Assembly: GCA_963763325.1 (NCBI GenBank)
Contig: CAVXOL010000019.1
Coordinates: forward strand, 186,001 to 250,000
DNA: 64,000 nt
Origin: JBBECJ01 sp963763325
GTDB lineage: Bacteria; Chloroflexota; Chloroflexia; Thermomicrobiales; CFX8
Reading direction: 5' to 3'
Each line of letters starts with the position of its first letter. Position 1 is the first letter of the stretch. Shown piece after piece: positions 26,882 through 37,424 of this stretch. The translations under genes and the position numbers were made by a program. The notes beneath the pieces are model-generated. The model ran no database searches. It had not been told where the DNA came from and worked only from the letters and a program-made list of their open reading frames with translations.

Positions 26882-28258
26882 ATGTGTGACCGTATATCGA
26901 CCTGGAGGGAATCGTGGCTGGGGTACGTCCGCCGTCGCGCCATCGTCGTCACGCTCGTCGTGCTGCTCGTTCTGATCGGAACGCTTCAAACACTCGCCGC
27001 GACGATGACCCGCCAGAACGCGGCGACAATCACGATCGCAGAGAGTGGTGCGGCATCGCCATTTCCATCGACGATCGATGTCAGCGGATTGTCAGGAACC
27101 ATCAGCGATGTCAATGTCACACTGAGCGGCCTGAGCCATGAGGTCGCCCCAGATATCACAGTCCTGCTTACCGGCCCGACCGGGCAATCAGTCGTGCTGA
27201 TGGACGACGCCGGCGCGAACAACGGGCGAATGACGAGCGACATCACACTGACATTCGACGATGCCGCAGCGAGCCAGCTCCCACAGGGCTTCGAGGGCGA
27301 GCTCTCGTCCGGGACGTTCAAGCCAACGCCTACCGAAGCAAACCTGGAGGATTGCAGCGACACTCCGGCACCGCCGTCAACCCCATCTGGCCCATACGGC
27401 ACAGAGCTCGCCGCCTTCAACGGCACCAACCCGAACGGCACATGGTCGCTGTACGTGTTCGACGACTGCACTGCAGGAGGAGGTGAGATCGCGGGCGGCT
27501 GGAGCCTGGAGATCCTGGCGCTCGGCGCGGCCGTTTTCGTTCCCGACGACATGACGGTCGAGAACGATCCCGGCCAGGCCGGCGCGGTCGTGACGTTCAC
27601 GGCGACCGGCGTCGATGACGACGACACCCCGCTCGAACCGGTCTGCACGCCGCCGTCCGGTTCGTTCTTTCCAATCGGCCAGACGACGGTATCCTGCATG
27701 GTCACCAGCACCAACGGCCGCGAGGCCACCGACACGTTCACGATCACCGTCATCGACAGCGAGAATCCGGTCCTGACGGTGCCGGGAGACATGAGGGTTG
27801 ACGCGGACGGTCCTTCGGGAGCAACCGTCACCTACTCCGCCAGCGCGACCGACAACTCGGGCTCCGTAACGGTGGACTGCAATCCTCCGTCTGGTAGCAC
27901 CTTCCCGATCGGGCAGACAGAGGTCACCTGCACAGCGACCGATGGCAGCGGCAACAGCGTCAGTGACACGTTCACAATCACTGTCAACGAGCTACCCGAT
28001 AGTCCGATTGATCTCCTCGCGCAACTGCGAGCCGACACGATCGCGCTCGTCGACACCAGCAGCACCGAGCGATCGATGGTCGCCTCGCTGGATATCGCGC
28101 GCTTTGCCCTCGACCAGGGCAATCCGTGGTTAGCGCGCCTCGCGCTCGTCCAGTACGAGATGCTGCTTCAGCGCGAGATCAGCACGCGCCGCATCTCGCC
28201 AGCGGAGGGCCAGCAGTTGCGTGACCAGCTGCAGCAGGTGATCGAGTCGATCTCGTAG
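26882..28258 (+). CDS. Secreted protein with P-domain and two HYR domains
   Basis: 458 residues. The N-terminus has a long positively charged start and one hydrophobic segment (about 20-40), so it is exported. Residues about 55-215 resemble a proprotein-convertase P-domain (SGLSGTISDVNVTLSGLSH, DITVLLTGPTGQSVVLMDDAG, FNGTNPNGTWSLYVFDDC). Two HYR immunoglobulin-like repeats follow (about 218-300 and 302-378), each with P-x-C-x-PPSGSxFPIGQTxVxC and a closing DTFTITV. The C-terminal 75 residues are helical (LARLALVQYEMLLQREI). No protease domain is present, so it is more likely an adhesive or protein-binding surface protein. DUF3604 protein fragments follow on the same strand. Confidence 0.82.
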   Translation: MCDRISTWRESWLGYVRRRAIVVTLVVLLVLIGTLQTLAATMTRQNAATITIAESGAASPFPSTIDVSGLSGTISDVNVTLSGLSHEVAPDITVLLTGPTGQSVVLMDDAGANNGRMTSDITLTFDDAAASQLPQGFEGELSSGTFKPTPTEANLEDCSDTPAPPSTPSGPYGTELAAFNGTNPNGTWSLYVFDDCTAGGGEIAGGWSLEILALGAAVFVPDDMTVENDPGQAGAVVTFTATGVDDDDTPLEPVCTPPSGSFFPIGQTTVSCMVTSTNGREATDTFTITVIDSENPVLTVPGDMRVDADGPSGATVTYSASATDNSGSVTVDCNPPSGSTFPIGQTEVTCTATDGSGNSVSDTFTITVNELPDSPIDLLAQLRADTIALVDTSSTERSMVASLDIARFALDQGNPWLARLALVQYEMLLQREISTRRISPAEGQQLRDQLQQVIESIS

Positions 28259-28336
28259 CCATCGAGCCAGCTAGCGCGACCTGCCAGCGTCGACAACCGC
28301 ACTGCTCCGGTTAGACTGCCTTCAGGCACGAAGATC

Positions 28337-30534
28337 GTGGATTGGGAAGGGTTGGCGCGGATGCGGGAAGCGAACGCTGGCTGGCTTGGGAGCGGATCGA
28401 TCACGCCGGATGGGCCGGTCGTTGCTGGATCGACCGGCACCTGGACGATTCGCTACACGGCTGGTGTCGCCGGGATCGATGACGGCGGGCGGATTCGGAT
28501 CGCCTGGCGCAGCGTCTCCGACTGGCCGGCGCCACAATTCGCATCACCCGAGGCAGACAACTACGTCGAGCGTCACAACCGACGCGCCGGTTCGACTGAC
28601 GCCGGTCTACGGCTCCGACGGCATCCGGCCATGGAACCGGACGTTGACGATTCGCGTCTCGGACGGCGCGCTCGCGCCCGGCGATATCGTGACGATCACG
28701 CTCGGCGACACAACCGGCGGCAGTCCGGGCATGCGCGCGCAGACCTTTCCCGAACGCCGGTTCCGGTTTCAGTTGCAGGCCGATCCATTCGGGGCAGGCG
28801 TCTACGAACATGTGACCGACCTGGGATTTCCGATCACCGGCAGTCCAGCGACGCGGCTGGTAGCCGTCGCGCCAAGTGATGTCGTGGCAGGCGAACCGTT
28901 CCGACTGCAGGTGCGGGCGCTCGACCGATGGGGCAACCCCGATCCTGGCTATCCGGGCGCAGCATCAGCTTCGATGGCGACGAGCCGAACGGACTACCGT
29001 CCGCCTACACGATGAGGGAGGCCGATGCGGGCGTCCACTGGTTCGGGGGTTTGACGCTTGCTGACGCAGGGGTCCACACAATCCAGGTCCGCGACGATGC
29101 CGGGCGAGCGACCGAGAGCAACCCGATCCGCTGTCATGTACAGCAGCCAGACCGGCGCCTGTACTGGGGCGACCTGCATGGCCAGACGGAGGAGACGGTC
29201 GGCACCGGCTCGGTCGCTGACTATCTCGCGTATGCGCGCGATGTCGCGGCCATTGACGCGACCGGTCACCAGGGGAACGACTTCCAGATCACTGCCGAAG
29301 TCTATGAGCACATTCAGTCGAGCCTGGCGGCCGCCAACGAGCCGGGCCGCTTTGCCACGTTCCACGGCTACGAGTGGTCCGGGAACACGCCAGCCGGCGG
29401 CGACCGCAACATCTACTATCTCAACGGCGGACCGATCCACCGATCCAGTCACACACTGATCGCACGACCGTTCCGACGCTGACACCGACCGGTATCCCGT
29501 TGACCAGTTGCATGCAACGTTCGCCGGTCGTGACGACGTTCTGAGCGTGCCACACATCGGTGGGCGGCACGCCAACCTGGACTTTCACGACGCGCAGCTT
29601 GAGCCGGTGATCGAGATCGCCTCGCAGTGGGGGCGCTTCGAGTGGTTCGCGAAGGACGCGCTCGAACGTGGGTTGAAGGTCGGTTTCACCGGCGGCTCGG
29701 ACGACCACAGCGGCCGTCCCGGCTGGAGCGCGGCAACTGTCGCGCACCACGGGGTCCGTGGTGGGCTGACCGCATTCCTGGCTAACGACCTGACCCGCGA
29801 GAGGCTCTGGGAGGCGCTCCGCGCCCGCCGCTGCTACGGAACGACCGGGGAGCGGATCATCCTGGATGTCACTGTCAACGGACATCCGATCGGAGCGGAG
29901 TTCCAGGCCGAGTCAGCCGCCGGTCGTTCGCTGCCATGTGATCGGCACGGCGGATCTGGACACGATCGAGATCCGACGCGGTCTGGAGACGGTCCATGTC
30001 GAGGATCTGCTGCCGCTGCCGACACCAGGCGCACCGCAGCGGTTGCGCGTCGCGTGGCGTGGGGCGCGTAACCGGGGCCGGGGCCGAGCGCTCGACTGGA
30101 GCGGCCGGCTCGACCTGCACGGCGGCACGATCACTGGCGCGACGAACTACGCCATCGACCACCCGCTCGACGGCATCACAGGCTGGGACGCCAGCCACGT
30201 CACCTGGCGCAGTTACACCGTCGGCGACTGGGACGGCATCATCCTCGACTTCGATGGCGATGACGACACCGTCATTGACTTCAGTTCGCCAACGATGTCG
30301 TTCAGTGTGGCCCTGCGTGACATCGACCAAACGGGTTACCGACAAACAGGAAACTTGCTCGAACAGCAAGCTGTCGTTCGCCGCCTGTCGACCGGAGCGG
30401 GACAACGCGAAGCACAGATCGAGTGGCGGGACGACAACGCTGAATCAGGCGTCAACCCATACTGGATCTGGGTCACGCAGTCCGACGGCGAGATGGCGTG
30501 GAGCAGCCCGATCTTCGCTACCGTGAGTGAATAA
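28337..30534 (+). pseudogene. DUF3604-family (PHP-like) protein, four frameshifts
   Basis: The fragments read as one protein of about 730 residues in changing frames. An N-terminal beta-rich part (GSITPDGPVVAGSTGTW, WRSVSDWPAPQ) is followed by YWGDLHGQTEETVGTGSVADY, FQITAEVYEHI, FHGYEWSGNTPAGGDRNIYY, VPHIGGRHANLDFH, VGFTGGSDDHSGRPG and RCYGTTGERI. WGDLHxHT, GYEW, PHxGG and GxSDxH are the metal-site motifs of the DUF3604/PHP superfamily, probably phosphoesterases or related hydrolases. Frame changes lie near 28570, 28960, 29480 and 29930; motifs stay intact within each piece, so a few indels would restore it. Either recently inactivated or sequencing error. It ends 5 nt before a 41-nt-arm hairpin. 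Confidence 0.75.
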
Positions 30535-30539
30535 CGGGT

Positions 30540-30646
30540 CACCGCTCCCCGCGTAGGGGCGATCGCCGCGGCGTCGCCCTGCTTGACGTACGAGCAGCCC
30601 GGAGGAGGGCGACGCTGCGGCGATCGCCCCTACGCGGGGAGCGGTG
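30540..30646. terminator. 41-nt-arm hairpin between converging genes
   Basis: 30540-30580 pairs with 30606-30646 with one mismatch (a G-U in one strand's RNA) around a 25-nt loop. It starts 5 nt after the TAA of the DUF3604 gene and ends 6 nt before the stop of the nitroreductase gene on the other strand, so it fills the gap almost exactly. Contains CGTAGGGGCGATCG. Similar CGTAGG hairpins lie at 32716 and 47165, also between converging genes. Confidence 0.8.
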
Positions 30647-30652
30647 CAATTT

Positions 30653-31279
30653 TCAGCGTCCAGTTCCGCTCCAGAGCGGTTCGCCGGTCGTGAAGCCGGC
30701 GTCCTCGTCCCAGCGATTTCGGGCGGTGACCTCTGCGAGCGGGAGGCGAGCGGCGACGCCCCAGCGGCCGGTTGGGTAGCCCATCGTGACGCAGCCGTAC
30801 ATGCGCCAGTCGTCGTCGGTGGGAACGCCGAGCAGCTCGAAGACCTCGTCACGGTTGTAGCTGAGGACCGTCGTCAGGGTTGTGCCGACCCCTTCGGCGC
30901 GGGCAGCCAGCATCGCGCTCCAGAGGGCAGGATAGACCGAGCTCTCGGATGGCCCATTCCCGAACGCGAAGAGCAGCAGCGGCACGTCCGCGAAGTGGTG
31001 GGCCAGGTAGTCTGCCGAGCGACGGACGCGGTCGAACTCCGGCGTCGTCGTCCCGTAGCGTGCGAGGTTGAGCTGCTGCCAACCGTCCAGATAGAGCTCG
31101 GCCAGCTTCGCCCGCAGGTCCGCGTCGTCAACCAGCAGGAAGCGCCACGGCTGACGGTTGCTGCCGCTCGGCGCGCGAATCGCAGCGTCCATGATTCGCT
31201 CCTGGACGTCGTGTGAGATCGCCTCTTTTGTCAGTTTCCGCATCGAGCGGGTGGTGTAGAGGGCTTCGTAGATGTCCAA
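30653..31279 (-). CDS. Nitroreductase-family FMN oxidoreductase
   Basis: 208 residues. TTRSMRKLTKEAISHDV and the loop APSGSNRQPWRFLLVDD are the FMN-binding start of nitroreductase-like proteins; the end (about 140-185) carries GCVTMGYPTGRW. FMN-dependent reduction of nitro, quinone or other electron-poor compounds by NAD(P)H is likely; the substrate is not known. Translation starts at TTG 31279 after GAAAGG. The short membrane-protein gene at 31365 lies upstream in the same direction, with a hairpin between. Confidence 0.88.
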   Translation of the reverse strand: MDIYEALYTTRSMRKLTKEAISHDVQERIMDAAIRAPSGSNRQPWRFLLVDDADLRAKLAELYLDGWQQLNLARYGTTTPEFDRVRRSADYLAHHFADVPLLLFAFGNGPSESSVYPALWSAMLAARAEGVGTTLTTVLSYNRDEVFELLGVPTDDDWRMYGCVTMGYPTGRWGVAARLPLAEVTARNRWDEDAGFTTGEPLWSGTGR

Positions 31280-31301
31280 TTGGATTGCCTTTCATCGTCT
31301 G

Positions 31302-31366
31302 GATTCGGGAATCTGGATTCGGAGAGAGGAGAAGACGCTTCCACCCTCGATTCCCGATTCCCGATC
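31302..31366. repeat. Imperfect hairpin of repeated words at a stop codon
   Basis: 31302-31324 pairs imperfectly with 31346-31366. On the minus strand the stop of the 31365 gene begins the arm: TGATCGGGAATCGGGAATCG. The word TCGGGAA occurs twice there, and the first 10 nt equal those at the stop of the SLC13 gene (25237-25239). Lies upstream of the nitroreductase start. Confidence 0.65.
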
Positions 31367-31697
31367 AAAACACTACAAACAGCACCACCGCCGTCACGAC
31401 CGGCGGGATGGCATTCCAGATCCAGCCGCTGCCCCCGCTGTGAAGCTCGCCGGTCCTGGCGACGTCCTGCAGACCGTAGAGCGGGTTCAGGTGCCGGTAC
31501 GGATTCTGGGGCCGGACGGCTTCTTCGAGGAGTGCGAACGCCATCGCGCCGAGGATCAGGATGATCGCCGCGACAACCGGCCAGTCCCAGACATCGTAGA
31601 TCGGTCCCCAGAGGGCCGTGATGAGAACGGCCAACAGGATCGCAATGACAGTGAACCCGATGCCGAAGCCGAAGCGCATGCCGAGTGCTCGTATCAT
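31365..31697 (-). CDS. Small membrane protein, unknown function
   Basis: 110 residues with three hydrophobic segments (about 8-28, 38-58 and 92-110) and a short polar loop with a Y/N/P pattern (RPQNPYRHLNPLYGLQDV). No family recognised. It lies upstream of the nitroreductase gene in the same direction. The last codons (VVLFVVF) run into the hairpin. Confidence 0.65.
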   Translation of the reverse strand: MIRALGMRFGFGIGFTVIAILLAVLITALWGPIYDVWDWPVVAAIILILGAMAFALLEEAVRPQNPYRHLNPLYGLQDVARTGELHSGGSGWIWNAIPPVVTAVVLFVVF

Positions 31698-31801
31698 GCG
31701 TCCGCCTTCCAGAAACAGGTATCGCCCAGCCGCCTCCTGCGGGTAGTATCCACGGGTACAGAAACGACGGCAACACGACGCAGGTGGGAGGGGTGTTCAG
31801 G

Positions 31802-32696
31802 ATGCAGCTAGATGATGTCCGGCGTGTCGCGGTGATTGGCGCCGGGTTGATGGGTCACGGCATCGCCCAGGAGTTCGCGGTCGCGGGCTACGAGGTGCGG
31901 ATGCACGACACGAGCGACGAGAACCTCGACCGGGCGATGACGCGCATCCGCGCCAACCTGACGTTGATGGCCGAGGCCGGCGTGGTCGATCCGGCGCAGG
32001 CCGAAGCGGCTCCGGATCGGTTGCACCCGACGACCTCGGTTGCCGAGGCGGGGTCGGATGCCGACATCGTGATCGAGGCCGTCTTCGAGGATCTGGAGCT
32101 GAAGCAGAGGATCTTCGCCGAGCTGGACGAGGTCTGCCCGCCGCACGCGCTGCTGGCCAGCAACTCGTCGTCGTACATGCCGGGCAAGCTGGCGGGGATG
32201 ACGGCGCGGCCGGCGCAGGTGCTGGTCGCCCATTACTTCAACCCGCCGCACCTGATGCCGCTCGTCGAGCTGGTTCGCCACCCTGGGAACGTCGGATGAA
32301 ACAGTCGAGACGATGTTCGCACTCTACACACGAATCGGGAAGAAGCCGGTCGTTATCCAGCACGAGGCGCCGGGGTTCGTCGCCAACCGGCTCCAGATGG
32401 CAATCTGGCGCGAGGCGGCCAACATCGTCGCGCGCGGCATCTGCACGCCGCAGGATGTCGACACCGTCGTCCGCTACGGCTTCGGACGCCGCTACTCGGC
32501 TGGCGGGCCGTTCGAGCTCGGTGCGTTGATCAGCCCGGATGTCCGCCGGGCGGTCGCGGCTGAGATCATGCCCGATCTGGCCAACAGCGCACCACAAACC
32601 GACCGCGGAGCCTTCACCCTCACACCCGACGAGGCTGAACAGGTGCGGCTGCGGGTCGCCCACGCCCTGCTGGAGATCGCGAAGTGGGACACGTGA
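31802..32696 (+). CDS. 3-hydroxyacyl-CoA dehydrogenase family (one frameshift)
   Basis: About 298 residues after joining two frames. The NAD site is at the start (VAVIGAGLMGHGIAQEFAVAG), followed by DIVIEAVFEDLELKQRIFAEL, SNSSSY and VAHYFNPPHLMPLVELV. The second frame gives APGFVANRLQMAIWREAANI and GFGRRYSAGGPFELG, the C-terminal dimer domain. The frame changes near 32285: reading CCTGGAACG instead of CCTGGGAACG restores ...RHPGTSDETVE..., so one extra G in a G run explains it. Catalytic His (in VAHYFNPP) and Asn are kept. It would oxidise a 3-hydroxyacyl-CoA such as 3-hydroxybutyryl-CoA with NAD. ATG 31802 has GGGAGGGG upstream. Confidence 0.85.
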
Positions 32697-32715
32697 TCAG
32701 GACGTGGGATGGCGG

Positions 32716-32821
32716 CCTGTCCTCGTAGGGACAGTCTCAGACCTGCCCGCGTGGGACCATATCAGAGTCAAGCGGCGCCTCACGGCGCGGGAGGTCTGAG
32801 ACATGTCCCTACGAGGACAGG
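32716..32821. terminator. 36-nt-arm hairpin between converging genes
   Basis: 32716-32751 pairs with 32786-32821; each arm has a single unpaired base. The loop is 34 nt. It lies 20 nt after the dehydrogenase stop and 10 nt from the stop of the YqaE gene. The arms contain CTCGTAGGGACA and TGTCCCTACGAG. Likely bidirectional terminator. Confidence 0.8.
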
Positions 32822-32831
32822 AATTGTTGTG

Positions 32832-33023
32832 TCAGCCGCGCATCTGCCTTGCGATGCGGTCGGCGCGTTGATTCGCTTTGTGCTCGTTGACGACGAGGAT
32901 GGCGTGGATGACCCCCGGTACCCAGAACAGCAATGTCAGGAACAAGTTCAGCAACGCCTGAAACGGACGACCGGTGAAGAGGACGGCGACTGGCGGCAAC
33001 AGAATCGCGAGCAGGTACATCAT
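32832..33023 (-). CDS. YqaE/Pmp3-family membrane protein
   Basis: 63 residues with two membrane helices: MYLLAILLPPVAVLF and ALLNLFLTLLFWVPGVIHAI, then a short basic tail. PPVAV, LNLFLTLLFWVPGVIHA and the tail match UPF0057/Pmp3 proteins, small membrane proteins associated with salt and membrane-potential stress in other organisms. GAGGAG lies 7 nt before the first of two adjacent ATGs. The longer open frame to 33350 is not supported. Confidence 0.85.
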   Translation of the reverse strand: MMYLLAILLPPVAVLFTGRPFQALLNLFLTLLFWVPGVIHAILVVNEHKANQRADRIARQMRG

Positions 33024-33117
33024 CGGGCGCTCCTCGTCAGTTCGAAAGCGAGTCGGCGACGTTCCGCTGATTATCCTCACAGGATGCCAATCGTCGCACA
33101 GCCTACTGACGGCAATG

Positions 33118-33567
33118 TCACGCTGTGGGCCAGCGTTGCCGGATCGGGCGGGTATCCGGCTGACCGACACGCTCCCAGACGGTGTGGACACAACGTGTGA
33201 CGTGCAGCTCGAACACGACATCAGCAGGACGGATGGTGTGTCCGGCGGCGTCGACCACTGCTCCGCGGGTGGTTGAGTCAACGATCTCGGCGGCGATGCC
33301 GTCGAGCGCGATCTCCTCGTCGTCGGGGCCGAGCGACGCGTGCAGCGCATAGCGGTTGTCGCGCCGCAGGTCGTGACGCTTTGGTGAGGTCGCGCCTACC
33401 GCGACGAACAGACCATCGCCCGCGAAGACCGGGACGATGGGATGCAGGCGCGGCGCACCGTCGGATCGGATCGTGGCGAGGAACGCGATCCCGGTTGCGT
33501 CAAACAGGCGACGGCCGGCGACCGCGAGCGTTGGCGCGGCTGCCTCGAATTCAACCCAGCGCGCCAC
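33118..33567 (-). CDS. Pyridoxamine 5'-phosphate oxidase-fold flavin protein
   Basis: 149 residues, single split-barrel domain. FLATIRSDGAPRLHPIVPVF is the family start and GAVVDAAG..VFELHV a later strand. Small stand-alone members usually bind FMN, F420 or heme and reduce small molecules; which one cannot be told. GTG start at 33567, preceded by GAAGGAG. It faces the YqaE gene in the same direction with about 95 nt between. No sign of damage. Confidence 0.82.
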   Translation of the reverse strand: MARWVEFEAAAPTLAVAGRRLFDATGIAFLATIRSDGAPRLHPIVPVFAGDGLFVAVGATSPKRHDLRRDNRYALHASLGPDDEEIALDGIAAEIVDSTTRGAVVDAAGHTIRPADVVFELHVTRCVHTVWERVGQPDTRPIRQRWPTA

Positions 33568-33592
33568 GATCTGCTCCTTCGATGATGTCAGC

Positions 33593-35099
33593 TCAGATGA
33601 TCGTTCCGCCGGTAACGGCGTAGCGGTTGACCGGAAATGGCTCGGCGACGGCGGCGCTGCACGCAGCAGCGAGGTACGGAGTCAGCCGCTCGGCCAGCAG
33701 GCGGGCCTCAGGGTTACCGGCACGGATGCGATCGGCGGCCTCTTGCGCCTGTGAGCGAAGGTGGTCCTCATCGACGGTCGTCACACGACCGCCCGCGACG
33801 ACGACGCAGCCATCGACGAGGACCTTGTCGACGCTCGCGCCTGTCTCGACGTAGACCAATGAGCGTAGCGGGACCGATGACTGGCCGGAGGTGGACGGAA
33901 TCAGCGCGGAGCAGGACGAGGTCAGCCTTGTATCCGGGAGCAATCGCGCCAAGGTCGTCGGCCATCCCGAGCAGGCGAGCACCGCCGGATGTCGCCATCG
34001 CGAAGGCGTCGGCGGCGCCGATCCAGTCTGCGGTGTCGTGCGGGAAGCGGACGCTGCCGATCAACGCCGCAAAGCGCATCGCCTCGAACAGGTTCTGGTT
34101 GTCGGACGACATCGACCCGTCGGTGCCGATGCCGACGTTGATCCCCGCGTCGAGCATCTCGCGGACGGGCGCGATCCCACTGCCAAGCTTGAGGTTACTG
34201 GCCGGGTTGTGGGCGACGGAGGCTCCAGCATGGGCCATCGCTGCGATGTCCTCGGGTGTCAACCAGACGGAGTGCGCGCCGCAGAAGCAGTCGTTGAGCA
34301 GGCCGAGCGTGCCGAGATGACCCGCGATCGTTGTTCCCCAGCGCCGCTGGGCGTAGATCGCCTGGACCTTCGATTCGGCCAGGTGGGTGTGGAAGCCGAC
34401 GCCGTGCTCGCGCGCGATCCGTCCGAAGCCCAGCAGCAGCTCCTCGCTGGCCTGACCGGGGATTGTCGGCGAGACGGCAGCACGGATGCGTCCGCCAGCG
34501 TGACCATCCCAGCGGCGGACGTGTTCCTCGGCCAAGCGCAGGAGACCCTCGGTTGGCGCGGGTTGAATGGCTTCGACCGTCGCGCGAAGATCAGGCGGCA
34601 GCAGGTCAAGCAGGTCAGGGACAGTCCGGTAGAAGACGACATCAGCGACGGCCGGCGCGAGGACGGCGCGCATCCCGACATCGGCATAGGCACGGACGAC
34701 GGCCTCGCAACCGTCGAGCGTCGGGGCCGGCAGCGCCATGAAGAGATCGTAGGCGGAGGTACAGCCGGTCTTCAGCATCTCGATCGCGCCGATTGCCGCC
34801 GAGAGGTACTGCTCCTCGATCGTCCGGCCGGCCAGCAGGACCGGGCCGTTGTTGAGGAGGTCTTCGAGCGTCCAGTTGTCGGCGCTGCCGCGCGTCAGGT
34901 TGTTGTGACTGTGGGTGTGGCTGTTGATCAGGCCGGGGATGATGATTCGGTCGTGAGCATCGATTACCGTCCAGTCCACCTGGGTGGACTCCAGCCGTCC
35001 GATGGCCTCGATCCGGTCGTTGTCGATCAGCACGTCGGCTTCGATCAGCTGGCTGCCGTCGTCACTCAAGACCCGTCCGCCACGAACGATCGTCTTCAT
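33593..35099 (-). CDS. Amidohydrolase of the cytosine/melamine deaminase group (one frameshift)
   Basis: A TIM-barrel metal hydrolase of about 500 residues. Metal ligands: HTHSH in NSHTHSHNNLTRG, HTHLAESK, later VAHNPASNLKLGSG, and Asp in GIGTDGSMSSDNQNLFEAM. These motifs fit the chlorohydrolase/deaminase group (SsnA, TrzA, MtaD), which remove amino or chloro groups from heterocycles. ATG 35099 with GGAGG upstream is preferred to 35120. The frame changes near 33880, after APGYKADLVLL; the last 95 residues (VYVETGASVDKVLVDGCVVV...) follow in another frame. It is divergent from the molybdenum hydroxylase gene at 35207, suggesting a shared purine or N-heterocycle pathway. Confidence 0.85.
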
Positions 35100-35206
35100 G
35101 ACCGCCTCCGATCCGTCCACCGTCGATCAGTCACGGTATAGTGGACGCCGCGATTCTGGGGGCAGAGGGTGGCGCTGTCAACGCGTCGAGTGAGTGGGAG
35201 CAGGGG

Positions 35207-37424
35207 ATGAGCGAAGGATTCCGCGCGATCGGGAAGCGGATGAAGCGGCCCGACTCCGGCCCGAAGCTGACCGGACACGAACACTACGTCGGCGACATCG
35301 ACCTGCCCGGCATGCTCCACGCATCGTTTGTCTTCTCCAGCCATGCGAGCGCGCTGATCCGTGGCATCGACTCGTCAGCGGCGCGAGAGGTTGAGGGCGT
35401 CGTTGCCGTTGTCACGGCTGACGACCTGCCGGAGTTCGCGCGCGACGACTCGCCGGCTGACCGTGGGATGTTCTTTCTCGCCCATCAGCGCGTCTCGTTC
35501 GTTGGGCAACGAGTGGCGGCCGTCGTGGCAGAGACAGCGGCAGCGGCAGCGATCGCCGCCGAACTGGTCGAGATCAACTACGAACCCCTGCCACTGGTGG
35601 CCGGACCACGCGAGGCGCGCAGGGCTGGAGCACCAGCAGTTCGGGAGTCGTACCTCGACAATGTCACCAACCAGGCACATTTCGAGCGCGGCGACGTTGG
35701 CCGAGCCTTCCGCGACGCAGCAGTGACGGTCGTTGGCGACTTCCATTCGTATGCCGTGCACCAGAGCTATCTCGAGCCACGGGCGGTTGTCGCGGCGGCT
35801 GACCCGACCGGCGGGGTGACAGTCTACACACCGACGCAAGGCCAGTTCGCGATCCGAACGGCGGTTGCGAAGGCGCTGCGGATGGCCGAGACGGAGGTCC
35901 GCGTCCAGCCGATGACGGTCGGCGGTGGGTTCGGCGGCAAGTTCATCTGGCTGGAGCCGGTCGTCGCGTTGCTTGCGCTGCATGTCGGTCGGCCAGTACG
36001 GGTCGAGATGACGCGCAGCGAAGATTTCGTGACAACGACACCGGCGCCCGAGGGGTTGCTGCATGTCGAGATCGCGACCGATGCGGACGGGACGTTCACC
36101 GGTCTACGCGCCGATATGACCTTCGACACTGGCTTCTTCTACTCGCACGCGCCGTGGCAGCAATCGAGCCTGATGGTTGCCGCGAACTACCGCTTCCAGC
36201 ATCTGGATATCACGTCCACCGAAGCGTTGAGCAACCGGACCAGCGCCGGAGCCTACCGCGCGCCGGGGCGGACCCAGACGGCGTTCGCGCTTGAGACACT
36301 GATCGACGAGATTGCCAATCGGCTCGGCATCGACCCGATTGAACTACGACTGCAAAATGTCGCCGTCACTGGCGACGAGCTTCCGGACGGGACGTTCTGG
36401 CCACGAATCGAGCTGGTGCGGCTGTTAGAGGCGGCGCGCCAGCATCCGCTCTGGACGACGCCGTGCCTCGACGGTGAGGGCGTCGGGGTCGCAGTTGGCT
36501 CGATGGTCGGCAACACCGAGTCGGGCAGCGCGACAATGCGACTCAACGCGGACGGCACCTTGAGCGTCGTCGTCGGCTCGATCGACCTGACCGGGACGAC
36601 GAGCGGGCTGACACAGATCGCCGCCGAGGTCTTTGGTGTCGATCCGTCGCTCATTCGCGTCCGGACCGCGCCATCCGATGTCGCGCCCCACTCGACCGGG
36701 ACCGGCGGCAGCAAGATCCTCTACACGGTCGGCAACGCGATGATCGAGGCGGCCCGCGATGCCCGCGAGCAGGTACTGGCGGTCGCGGCCGACGCGCTCG
36801 AAGTGGGCGTCGGCGACGTTGAGATCGAGAATGACAGCGTCGTTGTCCGTGGAGCGCCGGACCGCTCGCTGATCGCTGGCACAGGTCCACGCACGAACGG
36901 TCGCGGCCGGTAGCCCGTATGCACCGGTCTATGGACGCGGGAATGTCGCGAACCCGTACAAGGCGCCACTAACCGCCGTCCACATCGCGCGTGTCAAGGT
37001 CGATCGGGAGACCGGCCAGACACGCGTGACCGGCTATGTGGCGCTCCAGGATGTCGGGCGAGCGATCAACCCGGCTGAGATCGACGGCCAGATCCACGGG
37101 GCAGTCGCCCAGGGGATCGGCTGGGCGCTCAGTGAGGCGCTCGTCTTTGACGAGGACGCGCAGGTCGTCGGCGGGACGCTGATGGACTACGCGTTGCCGC
37201 ACGCTGGTGATGTGCCAGCGATCGAGACACAGATCTTCGAGTTCCCGTCCGAGCATGGCCCGTTCGGCGCGAAGGGGGTCGGCGAGGTGCCGTCCGTGCC
37301 GCCGGCGGCAGCGATTGCCAACGCGATCGCGAACGCAACCGGCGTCCGCCTGAAGCAACTGCCGATGACGCCGGAGCGTGTCTGGAAGGCGCTCAACGAG
37401 CGGAATGGCCAGCCGCGCGGATGA
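35207..37424 (+). CDS. Xanthine dehydrogenase-family molybdenum subunit (one frameshift)
   Basis: About 738 residues of the large molybdopterin-binding subunit. In order: GPKLTGHEHYVGDIDLPGML (start of the ald_Xan domain), PTQGQFAIRTAVAKAL, GGGFGGKF (molybdopterin loop), GAYRAPGRTQ, then, after the shift, DVGRAINPAEIDGQIHGAVA and GAKGVGEVP with the catalytic Glu. The frame changes near 36880: reading GCTGCACAG for GCTGGCACAG joins LIA with AQVHARTVAAGSPYAP, i.e. one extra G. FAD and iron-sulfur subunits are not adjacent, so it may use partners elsewhere or be a single-gene type. Start ATG 35207; the upstream frame is unsupported. It is coupled to the following MFS gene. Confidence 0.88.

Noticed and set aside
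30540..30646. Insertion-sequence end or MITE
   Set aside because: The inverted repeat is long, but no target duplication or transposase is visible and it fits exactly between two stop codons; a hairpin terminator is simpler.
32832..33350. 172-residue protein covering the YqaE gene
   Set aside because: Only the last 63 residues look like a protein; a ribosome site (GAGGAG) sits directly before them.
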